A stretch of 64,000 bases of DNA, taken from positions 372,001 through 436,000 of the forward strand of contig JAKSGN010000010.1 of the NCBI GenBank assembly GCA_024180945.1. The letters are read 5' to 3'. This DNA comes from Macrophomina tecta. Its lineage: Eukaryota > Ascomycota > Dothideomycetes > Botryosphaeriales > Botryosphaeriaceae. The number at the start of each line of letters is the position of its first letter. Within the stretch, counting starts at the first letter, position 1. The notes below the pieces were generated by a model. The model was not told the DNA's origin. It made no database searches and saw nothing but the letters and a program-made list of their open reading frames with translations. A program made the translations under genes and the position numbers. Of the stretch, positions 21,530 through 32,468 are shown one piece after another.

Positions 21530-22321
21530 GATGGCTGAGTGCTCTGAAGGATGGCCAAAGGCTTGTGGTGGTGACGGCGAAGAAGCGGAGACAAGAATGA
21601 CAAGAAGTGAGACAAGGTCGATGAGGTAAGTGTTGTCAAATTCTAGGTTAAGAGCTGTGTGCGTATCAAATGCATGCGTAAAATGGGAGAAGAGGAGTTT
21701 ATATAGATGTTCGCTGGCTGTGAAAGAGCCCTACCACAGGCAATAGCCTTCAGCAGTCTTAGCGCAGCAGGACATTGTTGCTCATTCGGGCTTATGGATG
21801 GAAAAAATCGATCAGTATCAGCTGAGCGATTTTTGCGTACCGTGCAGCGCTTGTCTAGGGTGCCACGATGGTAAGTCGCGCGCTGTGCTGGGGAATGATT
21901 TTGGTGTGGTGACAGGGGTCCGCCACTAGCGCCATGCCGCGCTTAAAGCGGCGACGGATTTGCTGGCTGAAAAGCTGTCAGAAACGAAGGTGAAGACCGC
22001 TAAAAAAGGCAGCCCTCCAGCCGTCCGCTCATTTTAAGAAGTAAGGGTTGAGACACCCCGCTCAATGCTGCTATAAAAGACTAGGCTTTTGCTGCCTACG
22101 TGCTGCTCCTGTTTTTCTCAGAGTGGCCACGAGCTCATCCTTGAATAGTCGCGCTTGAGTATGCATAAAAGTGGAACATACCACCCATGTGGATGTTTAA
22201 ATATACAGGTAGAAGTTCTCCAGTAGATGCTATTGGGGGCGCCCGTTAAGTTGTCAATGCTAGCCTGCTTCTAGACCTATCCGGCTCCAGTAACGCCTAC
22301 AACTAGCTATCAGAAACTTAA
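21530..22321. other. Upstream region of the recombinase
   Basis: About 0.8 kb without a recognised gene. It would hold the promoter and, if this is a Starship, the 5' edge of the element. I could not identify a direct repeat or terminal inverted repeat. Confidence 0.4.
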
Positions 22322-22326
22322 GTAAC

Positions 22327-22463
22327 TGTTAGATTTGGTGGTGATACCATCAATTGAGAATGAGTGGCATGAGGACTGAGAGGGACGCTTAGGGGGAGCC
22401 TCTTATCCATCCTCTTCCGTGACTAAGCTAAAGTTTATTGTACACACACGTGATATTCCAACA
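22327..22463 (-). repeat. Solo LTR, family A (137 bp)
   Basis: Ends are TGTTAGATTT and ATTCCAACA on the plus strand. A perfect 5-bp target duplication, GTAAC, occurs at 22322-22326 and 22464-22468. It is the same family and orientation as the split LTR at 16683-17687. Its minus-strand start, TGTTGGAATATCACGTG, matches that of the copy at 4264. Confidence 0.9.
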
Positions 22464-22582
22464 GTAACGTTACAATTTTAAGACGAACACTAAATTGCAG
22501 CTTACGGACGTCGCGGATCTGTGAAGGACCTAGTACGAAAATGGTTTAATGTTCCACAGGTTGACGAGGTAGTCTCAGCAAC

Positions 22583-22681
22583 CTCAGACCGTCCCCCGCT
22601 TGGCCGTCCGCGACGCGCTTCGCTTAGTTATCTAACCCGTTCGGGTTAACGCGGGCCAGCCTGAAGCCGGGACGGTCTGAG
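22583..22681. repeat. 99-bp hairpin-forming inverted repeat
   Basis: CTCAGACCGTCCC at 22583-22595 pairs perfectly with GGGACGGTCTGAG at 22669-22681. The centre contains a second dyad, TAACCC-GTTC-GGGTTA. It is non-coding and MITE-like, but no clear target duplication is seen. It lies 55 bp left of the Fot1/pogo-like element. Confidence 0.65.
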
Positions 22682-22736
22682 CGCTGAGTGCCTCCCCTCA
22701 TACACTTTGTTAACATAATAGCGCTAACGTATCCCA

Positions 22737-24575
22737 CAAGCGAGCGGACCACCCAAGCGAGCGGACCACCCCATCAACAAAACGCATCACCTTACTTTAA
22801 TCATCTATGCCTCAACCAACGCGTCCTCAATCTAGTTCTTATGAAGCTAACCTATTCCTAGCATCCCAAGCTATCGATCAAGGCCAAATTCAGACTAAGC
22901 GGGGCGCTGCAGCGACGTATAACGTCGCCCGAACTACGCTTAAACGACGACGCGACGGGATCCTTTCACGACACGATTGTACGCCTAATTCGCGAAAGCT
23001 TACCAATCTCGAGGAATCCGTAGTTATTCAACGTATCCTAGATCTAGATTCGCGAGGATTTCCCCCCCGACTACGTGCGGTTGAAGATATGGCTAATAAA
23101 CTACTCGCCGACCGTGCCGGCGGTAAGGTTGGCAAGAACTGGCCTACTAACTTCGTAAACCGGACTCCTGAGCTAAAAACGCGTCTGAATCGCAAGTACG
23201 ACTACCAGCGAGCGAAATGCGAGAATCCTGAGATTATTACGAAGTGGTTTGAGCTCGTGCAGAATACAATCGCGAAGTACGGGATCGTCGATTCTGACAC
23301 CTATAACTTCGACGAAATCGGTTTCCTTATGGGCATGATTGCAGCTGGAATGGTTGTCACCGCCTCTGAACGACGCGGTCGACCAAAATCGGTTCAGCCA
23401 GGCAATCGCGAGTGGGTTACGGTGATCCAAGGAGTTAACGCGCAGGGCTGGTCTATCCCGCCGTTCGTGATCTTTAAAGGCCAGTATCACCTCTCCGCTT
23501 GGTGTAGCGACGACATGCCACGCGATTGGGCCGTCGCATTAAGCGATAATGGTTGGACGACGAATGAGCTTGGTCTGCAGTGGCTGCAGCACTTCGAAAA
23601 GCACACGAAGGACCGCGTAACTGGAGCATACCGCCTTCTCATTCTTGACGGTCATGAGAGCCACAATTCGGCCGAATTCGACGCGTTTTGCCAGGAACAC
23701 AAGATTATCGCGCTCTGTATGCCTGCGCATTCGTCCCACCTCCTCCAGCCACTCGATGTCGGCTGTTTTGCGCTGCTCAAGAAGGCGTACGGAAAGCAGA
23801 TCGAAGACTTAATACGGTCGCATATCAACCATATCACGAAACTCGAGTTTTTGCCAGCATTTAAAGCGGCATTTGAAGCCGCTTTTACGAAGGAGTATAT
23901 CATATCTGCATTCCGAGGCGCTGGATTAGTTCCATTCGATCCAGAAGCGGTGCTTTCGAAGCTTGATGTTAAAATTCGGACACCAACGCCTACCCTCCCA
24001 GAGGTCGCAAGTTGGGACTCCCAAACACCACACAACCCAGCCGAATTAGCGTCTCAAACTGAGCTTATTCGGGGCAAGATTGCAAGGCATCAGGGTAGCT
24101 CACCAACGCCGATTAATGACGCGTTTACTACCCTTATAAAGGGAGCTTCAATGATGGCGCACGAGAACGCGCTTTTACGGGCCGAGGTCGCACACCTTCA
24201 AAAGGCAAATGAGGCCGCAACGGGACGCAAAAAACGCCAAAAGAAGCGTATTCAGAAGCGCGGGACGCTAACGATTCAAGCTGGGCAGGATTTAGTCGAT
24301 AAAAATGCTGTTAACCAGCAGATCTCGACGGAAACGCGCGAAGGTGGTGCGCAATCGGATGGGCCTGCGACGAAGCGACGGCGATGTGGGCAATGCGGTG
24401 AGCCTGGTCACAACTCTCGCACATGTCAAAAAGATGCGCAAACTACTATAGAATAGGCTCTCTATTATAGATAGTTAATTATCCAAGGCGTTGTGGAGTT
24501 ATTCGTACTTAAAGCGATTAAGCTTTGATGGGGTGGTCCGCTCGCTTGGGTGGTCCGCTCGCTTGTGGGATACGT
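22737..24575 (+). mobile_element. Fot1/pogo-like DNA transposon, copy 1 (1839 bp)
   Basis: Terminal inverted repeats of nearly 50 bp start ACGTATCCCACAAGCGAGCG on the left and are mirrored on the right. TA duplications are at 22735-22736 and 24576-24577. Each terminal repeat itself contains two direct copies of AAGCGAGCGGACCACC (left) or the complement (right), which are likely transposase-binding sites. Confidence 0.93.
22807..24456 (+). CDS. Fot1/pogo-like transposase, 549 aa
   Basis: A complete frame from ATG 22807. It starts with an N-terminal helix-turn-helix/CENP-B-like DNA-binding region (about residues 10-130). The DDE_1 catalytic core carries YNFDEIGFLMG (first Asp, near 170), LLILDGHESH (second Asp, near 280) and LLQPLDVGCF (third Asp, 35 residues later), the DD35D spacing of the Fot1/pogo group. 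A basic region (KKRQKKRIQKRG) follows, then a C-terminal CCHC knuckle, CGQCGEPGHNSRTC. The enzyme cuts and reinserts the element at TA sites. There are no stops or frameshifts and no excess of TpA, so the copy may be active. The second copy at 41533-43182 has the same length but many substitutions. Confidence 0.93.
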   Translation: MPQPTRPQSSSYEANLFLASQAIDQGQIQTKRGAAATYNVARTTLKRRRDGILSRHDCTPNSRKLTNLEESVVIQRILDLDSRGFPPRLRAVEDMANKLLADRAGGKVGKNWPTNFVNRTPELKTRLNRKYDYQRAKCENPEIITKWFELVQNTIAKYGIVDSDTYNFDEIGFLMGMIAAGMVVTASERRGRPKSVQPGNREWVTVIQGVNAQGWSIPPFVIFKGQYHLSAWCSDDMPRDWAVALSDNGWTTNELGLQWLQHFEKHTKDRVTGAYRLLILDGHESHNSAEFDAFCQEHKIIALCMPAHSSHLLQPLDVGCFALLKKAYGKQIEDLIRSHINHITKLEFLPAFKAAFEAAFTKEYIISAFRGAGLVPFDPEAVLSKLDVKIRTPTPTLPEVASWDSQTPHNPAELASQTELIRGKIARHQGSSPTPINDAFTTLIKGASMMAHENALLRAEVAHLQKANEAATGRKKRQKKRIQKRGTLTIQAGQDLVDKNAVNQQISTETREGGAQSDGPATKRRRCGQCGEPGHNSRTCQKDAQTTIE

Positions 24576-24577
24576 TA

Positions 24578-26388
24578 TGTAAAAGCGTGTGTAAATAATA
24601 TTCCGACGGGATAAAAGTGCTCTGTTTTCTCTACACCAGGTTCGCTATTCGACTTCTCGAAGCGTGCAGCTATGAAATAACTATTAAGCATCTCACGATA
24701 GCGCGGCATGAGCATCCAAAGCGAGTATCCAAGCCATAGATTCCGGGCAAGGTGGTGTGAAGAATAGGCATAAAATCTCTTTTACCGTTACTTTTCCTAC
24801 GAGCGGTGATTTTTCACTTCCACTAGCCCTCAAAGCTCGCTGTGCTCCTCACTTAAGCTGGAGTAGTGCGGGTGCGGGTGCGGGTGCGGGCTGTTGCCTG
24901 TCGGCGGCTGAGGGCGAGCGACGTGACGTCACCATGACCTTCCCCTGGCGCGCCTTCGTGTCCTTCGTTGCTGTCTCCATCCTCACAGAAACACCGCAGC
25001 CGACAAGGCCCCCTCACCGCCAGCGCACTCCAAGGCCTGCAGTAAGTCACCCGAGCATGGAAATTCTCACTGCTCACCACCCGTGGCCCGTGGCCTCTGA
25101 CCTCAGTTGTGCATCCGCATCGCGCTAATCTCACTCGTCCCCACCGTGCAGGCTCCCGCGCAGCAACTAACGCATTGAGGTATGTCGGTCATGCACGCAA
25201 GACTTCACTGCCCGGGAACTCCGCTAACTCTCACGCATCGCACCGTGGAACGCGGAATGCCAGCCAGCTCACACGGCGCGCAAGCCCATCACTCGCTGCT
25301 CGGCGGTGCGTCACGGCGCGCCGCGGTGGCTCGCTAGCCTTTTTGGAATTAGCGCCCACACCAACAATTCGGCTGTTGCCTGATGACACATTCTGCTCTC
25401 GCTGCCCGTCGCTTGACTAACTCGCATCCAGATCCATCCCTTCCTTTCATCTGATGTCGCTCGACCAGGCCTTTTGCTCATCTTTGGCTTGCTTTCGTCG
25501 CCTTTTAGCCCGCCAGGCTCGGCGCAGCTATTGCGTCGCATTTGATTTGGAAGAGCTAAAAGATCTTTGAGGCGTCATCAGCGCGCGGAGAGCTTCGCCG
25601 CCTTGGCTCACGATCATCGTCGCCTAGGGTTTCTCGCTGCCTTGGCTGGCCTGTGGGTAGCCGCCCTCGCCCCATTCTCGGGCATTTAGCTCACTCGCTC
25701 CCAGATGACTCGCTCTCAGCTCACTTGCTCTCAGCTCACTTGCTCTCGGTTAACTCGCTCCCGGCTCACCTGCCCCGCCTAGGGTCAGACTTGCTTCCTA
25801 CATCCCTTCCCCAGACTCAGGTATATCGCTGACAATGGCTTGGCAGTCTTCGCGGGGATAGACAATGCGTTCCTGGTCACCGGTGTGCGCATTGCAGACT
25901 GCCGAGCAACGATCCTTCGGGGTTGAGCATGGCACGCCGCACCATGTTGCAAAGGGTAACTTACCAACGCAGCCCCAACCACATGGATCGCGACAAAGAT
26001 ACTGTGTTGAGGGTTGATCTCTCTCACAGCAGTGGGTCTAGTGGGTAATGTCGCAGTCAAGCCTTGTGCAGAGTGAAGGCTTTAAGCCGTTTCCGTAGTG
26101 ACGCTCATGCCTGATCCGTGTGGGTTTCGGCTTTCTGGCTTGCTACCAGACTTCTTTGAGTCACAACTTCACGAGTTGTAATGCTGTCCTTCCGCTTTAC
26201 CCTCGGAGCCCTGTTGGCAATTCTGGGTTGTTACCAGACTGCTCAAATCAGGTGGGTTCGGTTGTTATGAGCCGTGAGAACAGCGGGTGCTACTCATGAT
26301 CGATCCGTTCCTGCGACAACACGGCCTGGGAAGCCGTAAAAATCAGCCGAGGCTCGAAGATCTATAACCCGGCTGGGCCACCGTTATG
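24578..26388. other. 1.8-kb stretch without a recognised gene
   Basis: GC- and CT-rich DNA. It includes a GCGGGT microsatellite near 24865-24890 and a run of CTCACTTGCTC-type repeats near 25690-25760. Open frames are low-complexity and are not supported as genes. Confidence 0.4.
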
Positions 26389-26640
26389 GCATCCGGACTT
26401 GAAGGTCTTTAACCACGAGGGTGGGCACCTCGTTCGTTTTATATATCGATATGCATCCGGTCCTGATCGCGTCCTCAATCATCATAGAGTCGGGCAACTC
26501 TTAAACTTGCGTCCGGTCCTGATCGCGTCCTTAACCATCGCTATGGAGCCGAGAATCCTCCACAAAAACTTGTCCGGCCTGGGTGGTGATCCTTAACCGC
26601 TGGAGTCGGGATGCTCCACAAAAACTCGTCCGCGTGTTCA
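26389..26640. repeat. Decayed tandem repeat, about 57-63 bp per unit
   Basis: ATCCGGACTT, ATCCGGTCCTGATCGCGTCC, GTCCGGTCCTGATCGCGTCC and TCCGGCCTGGGTGGTGATCC begin successive units near 26391, 26455, 26512 and 26574. Each unit continues with a variant of TTAACCATCG...GGAGTCGGG, and the last two also share CTCCACAAAAACT. Four diverged units are visible. No coding is apparent, and the function is unknown. Confidence 0.6.
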
Positions 26641-27431
26641 TCTTTCTGCGAGTTCTCTTAGCACCCGCGCTCCAGAAAGTTTGAATATGTTGAGCTCCCA
26701 TGGCGCTGGTTCACAACCTAAGGGTTGATGACGGCATGCCATAAGGCCCCTTTCCTGAGGGTTCTAATTAGTGAGAGGGTAACCCCCTATAGCTACTAGG
26801 TTCCTTTAGCAACGACAGTTAGCTGGGCGATGCCCTTCCTACTGTTTTGACGTGGTTTTTCTCCTTCGGGTGTTTTTTTCCAGTGTCCGGGGGGAGGATT
26901 AAACCCTTACGATCCCCAGTTCACTCCGTTGAGTACTGGATATACGCAGTGCTCGAGGGAGGATGTCGCTGTCATTGATAAGGAAGGGGGGGCGCAGTAC
27001 ATATGGAAGACTGATTCCCAATATCTATCGCGGCTTGTTGCGCTGGCGATACGGTCATGTCGGCTGCGTCTTCGCACTCGATTCGCACGGGGTGCGCATA
27101 CGAGGCTACTGGCCGTGGGTGCCCTTTCGTGGCCGTCCCGATGTGCGGTTCTGGGCTGAGCATTGTCTCTCTCTCGGCCGCTTTGTGCGTTGGCATAAGC
27201 TGTTTTCAGTGGGTTGATTGCCGTGGCTGCGGTGCCGGAGGTGTCTTGCATGTGTGTTGCTACAGCCAGTATTTGTCGTCCCGCAGCGGCCTTTGGCGGC
27301 CTACACTTGCGGTTGCTGTCGCATTCCGGTATAAAGCGGTAGGCGTTTTGCGGCTTATTGCGTCGTTCCTGCAAAATTGGTGCGATGAGTTCATGCGGTG
27401 CATGTGATGCACTGTCGTTGTAGGTGAGGAG
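26641..27431. other. Intergenic, no recognised gene
   Basis: Mixed composition. Frames on both strands lack known motifs. Confidence 0.35.
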
Positions 27432-27920
27432 GGTGGTATACAGTATAAGATCTTCGACCGTTATGGGCAACGAACGTTCTTCGGCACCACAACACTTCAC
27501 AATTTCGACCTGTTCGTTCATTATACTCCCACCCCTCCCTCTGATAAGCCTTTCACCCCTCCTCGCCGCCCGTCGGTGTCTGGTGTGCCAGATTCCCCTG
27601 TCACTGACACTCCCACGGGCCTCAGCGCTGCCTTGGACAGGTAGCGCCTTAAAGACACTACTGCGCCTGTTCTCCTAGCTCCGCCTGTTGGCAGTGCTGA
27701 CATTTCTGTTCGTCGCATTCTCGAGGAGCGCAAGCTACCGCCGTCGCTTGAGGCTCAGCCTAAGCTCGATAATGACATTTGCGAGCGCTGCATCAACGGC
27801 CGCTTCAGTTTACAGTCCACTAAGGAAGAGCGCATTAACGCCATCAAGCAAGGCTACACTCGGAGCACGCCTAAATCTAAGTGTGGGCGTTACTACAAGG
27901 CTCGTTATGATAGCACTTTA
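27432..27920 (+). pseudogene. Unrecognised ORF with a cysteine motif, one stop
   Basis: One plus-strand frame reads IFDRYGQRTFFGTTTLHNFD near its start, then a Pro/Thr-rich stretch. It is interrupted by TAG at 27642-27644 and continues with ADISVRRILEERK, then CERCINGRFSLQ and KCGRYYKARYD. It ends at a good splice donor, GTAAGTA (27921). Spacing of CxxC and a later KCGRYY suggests a small zinc-binding module. I do not recognise the family. The in-frame stop and the lack of an ATG suggest a decayed gene or retroelement ORF. Possible downstream exons (about 27970-28130) also contain stops. Confidence 0.35.
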
Positions 27921-27926
27921 GTAAGT

Positions 27927-29063
27927 ACTGATTGCTTTTCTCATACGAATTATATGTGCTGATAATTGTAGCCCCCTGCGCCTTTTGGGCGTGCGAATAA
28001 TATCCTGGCCCATCTGCGCCGCGTCGCCCTTAGCTATACCCTCCGCTGATGTGTCCGAGACCGTTGAAACTGATTTTACTGAGGTCTAGGAATACGCCGC
28101 TAAATATATCGAGGGTCGGCGCAGGAGCTGAGTAAATCACGTGAGTCGGCGAACCTCATCATGATATCTCTCTTCTCCCGCTGAACGTTTCTCTTGATCA
28201 AGTCTCTGCTGTCTAGCATAGAGTAGGAGTAGGTGTTATTAGACAAAATCAAGCACGAGGCGGAGGACAGAGGCTATTCAGAGATGGCTCCGAGTACAAA
28301 GTCAGGCGAGTGGGGTTGATGCTTGGCAGCCTTGGATGAGTCATCAGCCAAGTCGCAACCACGCCACTCCGTGTTTCCCTCCTCTCTCCAACCCCTTCCT
28401 TCCATTGACAACTATCACCACATCGTCACCCACCACGCATGTCCATTTCGTCTTACGGTGTTCTAGCTGTCAAGTATTCTGTCAATCCAGGTTTGCCTCC
28501 GTCCGCCTCGACTGTCTATTTCACACGCTGTATGCCATTTCACTCTCTAGGCTTCCTCCCTCAACCCACTCCGCCCTGCCGCCCATCTCGAACGTCCGTT
28601 TGCTGAGCTATCGCACTGCCACGTATCGATCGCAGAATCTCATCAGATGTTCCTGGTGTGCTGAGAGAGCTTGTCATCCCGCAGGGGCCCACCTGACAAG
28701 AGGTTCAAGGATCTTTCTAGTCGGCGGGGACAAGTCGCTTCTCCTACTAGGACGTCCTGTTGGGATTCTGTCCAGACTTGTTGTCTCGTTTGTCCAGCTC
28801 TCTTTATCAGTTTATACTTTGCCATCGCTGTGGCATGGCTTCTCCGATTAGAGAGCATAGGATAACGCCGAGTCCCCGAACGTACGCGATCAGTCTTGCA
28901 ATACTCAACAACGGGGTTTCGGCATGGCAGGCTGGCGGCTTATCACAGTCGAGTCAGGGCTACTCGAAATTTCCAAAGCCCGGGCGGGCGGGTATAACCG
29001 CTTCGGCGGGGAAATACTTTCCTAGTCTGCGTTGTACATATATAGTCTAGTACAACTAATACA
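27927..29063. other. Intergenic; probable promoter of the 29-kb gene
   Basis: CT-rich plus-strand composition near 28330-28640. No domain is recognised in any frame. Confidence 0.35.
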
Positions 29064-30922
29064 ATGCCTTTAGAGATCATCAGTGCCCAATTAATCCCCA
29101 TGTCATCTCGTCGTCGAATCCCGAATTCCCGCGCACTATTTGAAGATCATGCTATCGTAGCCCAAAAAAACAATGAGCATGGCGTCTGGACTGGTTGTTC
29201 CCTGTCTCTGAAATTCGATCAAACTCGGGCTCGAGGCATAGTCAACTTGCGTTTAAAGGCAGAATTCAACGAAGTTAATGCTCGCTATGTCACGCTGCAG
29301 TTGTCACCCGAGAATTTCCATCAACTAGGAGCCGATTTCGATCCGCAGAAAGTTCCGGTGCCAATCAGGCAACATTTCGGCCATAACCTGGTACCCCAGT
29401 CACATGGTCAAGTCATCATCCTTTCTATTTCTATGAACACCCCCGGCCGCTTGATAACCCCAAAAGACGCGGCCATCCTCACCCCTCTCAGCCAATATCA
29501 GACGCCAGTTCAGAAATTTCAATGTCTCTGTCAAGCTACGCGACTCCTACTCTATATACCAACGCGGAATTTCTCTCAGATGCGCCGCTCAGCACTAGAA
29601 AGCTTCATTAGTCTAGCACATGCTAGTCGCCTTACCTCAACCCCCTCTGATCTTCGTGATGCCTACACCGGACGCGGTGGGCGAGAATCGACCTGGGCGG
29701 TATTCAATATCACAGAACCCCCGCCATCCTATGAATCTCAGACCGAGCAAGTGACCTTCAAACGCGTTCGGCAAGGTACCGACCCTTATCCTAATTTCCC
29801 CAAACCTTGTAAAAGACGGGAAGACGACGATCTAATACTCATGCAGAATCACCAGCCAGTCAGACCGGCGCCTCCCACAAAAAACTCGCCGGCGAGTCTG
29901 GAGCCGTCAGCCGTGACCTCCCTGCTTACGTCCCCAACACCGACTCCGACACCGACTTTTCGCATCTTACCTCGCCATTCCGATCGAGTCATGCGGCGAT
30001 ATCGCCAGAGCCTGGATCCGTGCAGCAGAAGCTGCTGCAGGAGATGCTCCGCGCCGAGCTGAACGTAGCTCTGCCGGCCTTGCTACGCGAAATGTTGCCG
30101 GAATTGATTCGTGACCTCCTGCCCGACGCACTGAAAAACTTCATCGTCGCCCCATCGTCCTCGCAGCCTAGCTCCGAGGGAGACAACTTCATCGAGCGTG
30201 TTGTTGTCCAGCACCTTCCCCAAGCCGTCCGAGATTACATTATCCTTGAGGACCCGATGGAAGTCTACTTGTATAACGTGGATGCGGCGATTGAAGAGGC
30301 CCGTGAGACCGCTGTGTTGGAGGTGAAGGAAGCGACGGATGAGTCTATCTCAGAGATAAAGCAGGCGGAGACCGATGTGGTAGAGCGGTTGACGGGCGTT
30401 AACTGGAACGTAATCGGGAAGGAGATTATGGGCCTGACGCCATCACAGCAGGGCTCAGATTTACATCAGGAACGTTCTCCAGTACAGGGCATCAGTCGGG
30501 ACGGCATTCAGCATCATGAGCTCGGAGAGCTTTCGGACGGGGAGAACAAGATACGTCCGGCTAATGCGCAACGATACGATAGAGTCTCTCGCTGGACTGG
30601 TTTGTAATCTGTGTCACAGGCAACCACAGAGGATGCGGAAGGAGAAAGCCTGGGTGAACAGTCGCCAGAAGCGCTTCGTGCACACTTCGAACCATCGATT
30701 GTGTCGGAAGATACCACCAGGCAGAAGTCAATGACCAGCCACATTGACATGCGGTCTCCGGCGAGTGCTCGTGGCCCGCGGCAACTGGATAACAAGGGAG
30801 GGATTGAGCTTGATACCGAATTTCGAAGAAAATCCATCGATATCGAGGCTGCAGGCGACCCGAGTAGAGGTACGCGCGAAGTGGGCCGTGTCGAGAATCA
30901 AGCCCACCCTGATACGCAATAA
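29064..30922 (+). pseudogene. Unrecognised fungal protein; two frames plus an internal stop
   Basis: ATG 29064 opens a 332-codon frame (globular N-terminal half, for example ALFEDHAIVAQKN and FHQLGADFDPQKVP; Pro-rich end). A second frame, -1 relative to it, is open from before 29879 to a TAA at 30605-30607. It encodes VQQKLLQEMLRAELNVALP and an acidic helical region. The same second frame continues past the TAA to 30922. The frames meet at A6 (29879-29884), which with the next C forms A AAA AAC in exactly the register of a -1 slippery heptamer. A palindrome, CTCGCCGGCGAG, follows directly. The simplest reading is a decayed gene with a 1-nt deletion and a nonsense mutation. A programmed frameshift is possible. 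Confidence 0.5.
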
Positions 30923-31342
30923 GTTCAGGTTCCTGGGATAGCCTTGACAGACTCCTGGATGTATGGCACGACGGAGCCGGACACAGAGGACACAGCGTCG
31001 AGTCTAAGTAGGAATGGTTGAGCAGAGGGAAAGGGATGATCCGTTTTCATTCGCGTGACTGGTGATATGAAGCTACCAGTCAATGCATTATCTCGCTACA
31101 TTTACACTACTTTGAAGAATGAAGGAAAGGGAGAAGAGTAAGCGTTATAGCTTCTTGTAAGGGACTTTTTAAACCAGCAATAGTGGAAATCACCGGAATA
31201 TGTGAAGCAGCAAAGGTCCGATGCTAGCATCAATTCAATTCAAGATGAAGACTCTCTGCCTATGTAGTGAGTGCCGAGTGTTAGGGTCGAAGATGGAAAT
31301 TCAAGGAATGGCTGTCCAGCAGCGGTTAGGTAATACAACAAA
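30923..31342. other. Intergenic
   Basis: No feature is seen. Confidence 0.35.
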
Positions 31343-32113
31343 CTAGGCAGTGTCGAGTTCATCGGCCATGTAAGGAGGATACTCATTGAAAGGAAGGGCT
31401 CCGGTAGCGATAATATTATCGGGTCTTTCCGTTATAAGTTTAAGAATCTGAATTCTTTTCTCACTTGCACCTTAACTATACTTTTCTTGTTTGCGAGCCG
31501 GATCGCGGCCTAGTCTACGAGCCAGGTCAGTGTGCGATATAATGCGGGGTTTGGGATTCAGCTCCCCCTTCCGGATGTAAATAACCTAGGTGTAGTTCTT
31601 ACTGTTTTTGAGTGAATGCACTATTGTGTCTAGAACCTCGATATCTCTATCCTTCATTCCGTGAGGTTGTGGTTCCGACGTAAAATTCTTATAAAAAGTG
31701 CTTCTGACTGACTTTGGGAAATTAGATCTGGGAAATACTTTTTTACACAGGTATATTATCCGTGCCAATGTTTATAAAGACCCGATAGGCAAATCCAGCC
31801 TTTATTACGCTTAAAACTTTACCATAGTCTGTAAATTTTTCGTCGATACCCGGGTTAATGATCGGTTTTGGTTGCGGAAGTGATATCAACTTAGGGAAGG
31901 AGTTTCCTGCACCCTGATTTCCGAGTGTGTTCTGCGGTCTCTGAATAATCTCAGCGGTGGACGTAGTATTATCGCCTCCTTGGTGCCATGCAGCACCCTC
32001 GGCTCGAATATCGGACGCTTCCAGAGATACGCATCGAGATTATTCTCATTTTTATTTCTGCTTAATCTTAAGCGACTACTCCATGGTCGTGGAAAGAGCT
32101 TTAGTGTAGACAA
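31343..32113 (-). pseudogene. Decayed gene of unknown family
   Basis: The minus-strand translation gives protein-like text in pieces. An upstream piece includes IINPGIDEKFTDYGKVLS and AGFAYRVFINIGT. After a frameshift near 31740 comes DRDIEVLDTIVHSLKNS, then in the same frame VIYIRKGELNPKPRI, ISHTDLARRLGRDPARKQ, KRIQILKLITERPD and PFNEYPPYMADELDTA, ending at a TAG at 31343-31345. In-frame stops fall near 31588 (after NYT) and 31482 (after KYS). I do not recognise the family. The disruptions and the neighbouring solo LTR suggest an old, RIP-affected gene or retroelement piece. The upper boundary is uncertain, since two frames are open there. Confidence 0.35.
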
Positions 32114-32321
32114 ATAATGGGCTATTCCTTTCTGCTAGTCATGCACCAGCACTTACACTTTTACTAATATTAGCTGGACGGAAGGAGGTGGCTTTCGCGA
32201 AAACAAGTCCGACCGCAGTAAATATTAAGCGGGATATCCTAGTCGACTCAAGTCTTAAGCTCAGCGAGATTTTGGGTAACAACACATACGGCATGGGCAT
32301 TATTAGTTTTAATAAAGAAAC

Positions 32322-32468
32322 TGTAAGATCAATCACGTGTATTTGGCTTTCGCCAAGTGTAGTCTATTCAGGAGAGGACAAATGGCCACTCTAGGGCCGC
32401 CCTCCTCCAACACCATGCCGATCTATGCCTTCATCACTGAATAAGCTGTCATATCACTTGTTCCAACG
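32322..32468 (+). repeat. Solo LTR, family A (147 bp, diverged)
   Basis: It aligns along its length with the LTR at 4264-4411 (for example ATCACGTGTATTTGGCTTT and CCGCCCTCCTCCAA). The ends have decayed to TGTAAG and TTCCAACG. A perfect 5-bp duplication, GAAAC, is still present at 32317-32321 and 32469-32473. Confidence 0.85.

Noticed and set aside
24757..25541. Overlapping frames with Arg/Thr/Ser-rich translations
   Set aside because: Low-complexity translations of GC- and CT-rich DNA; no conserved motif.
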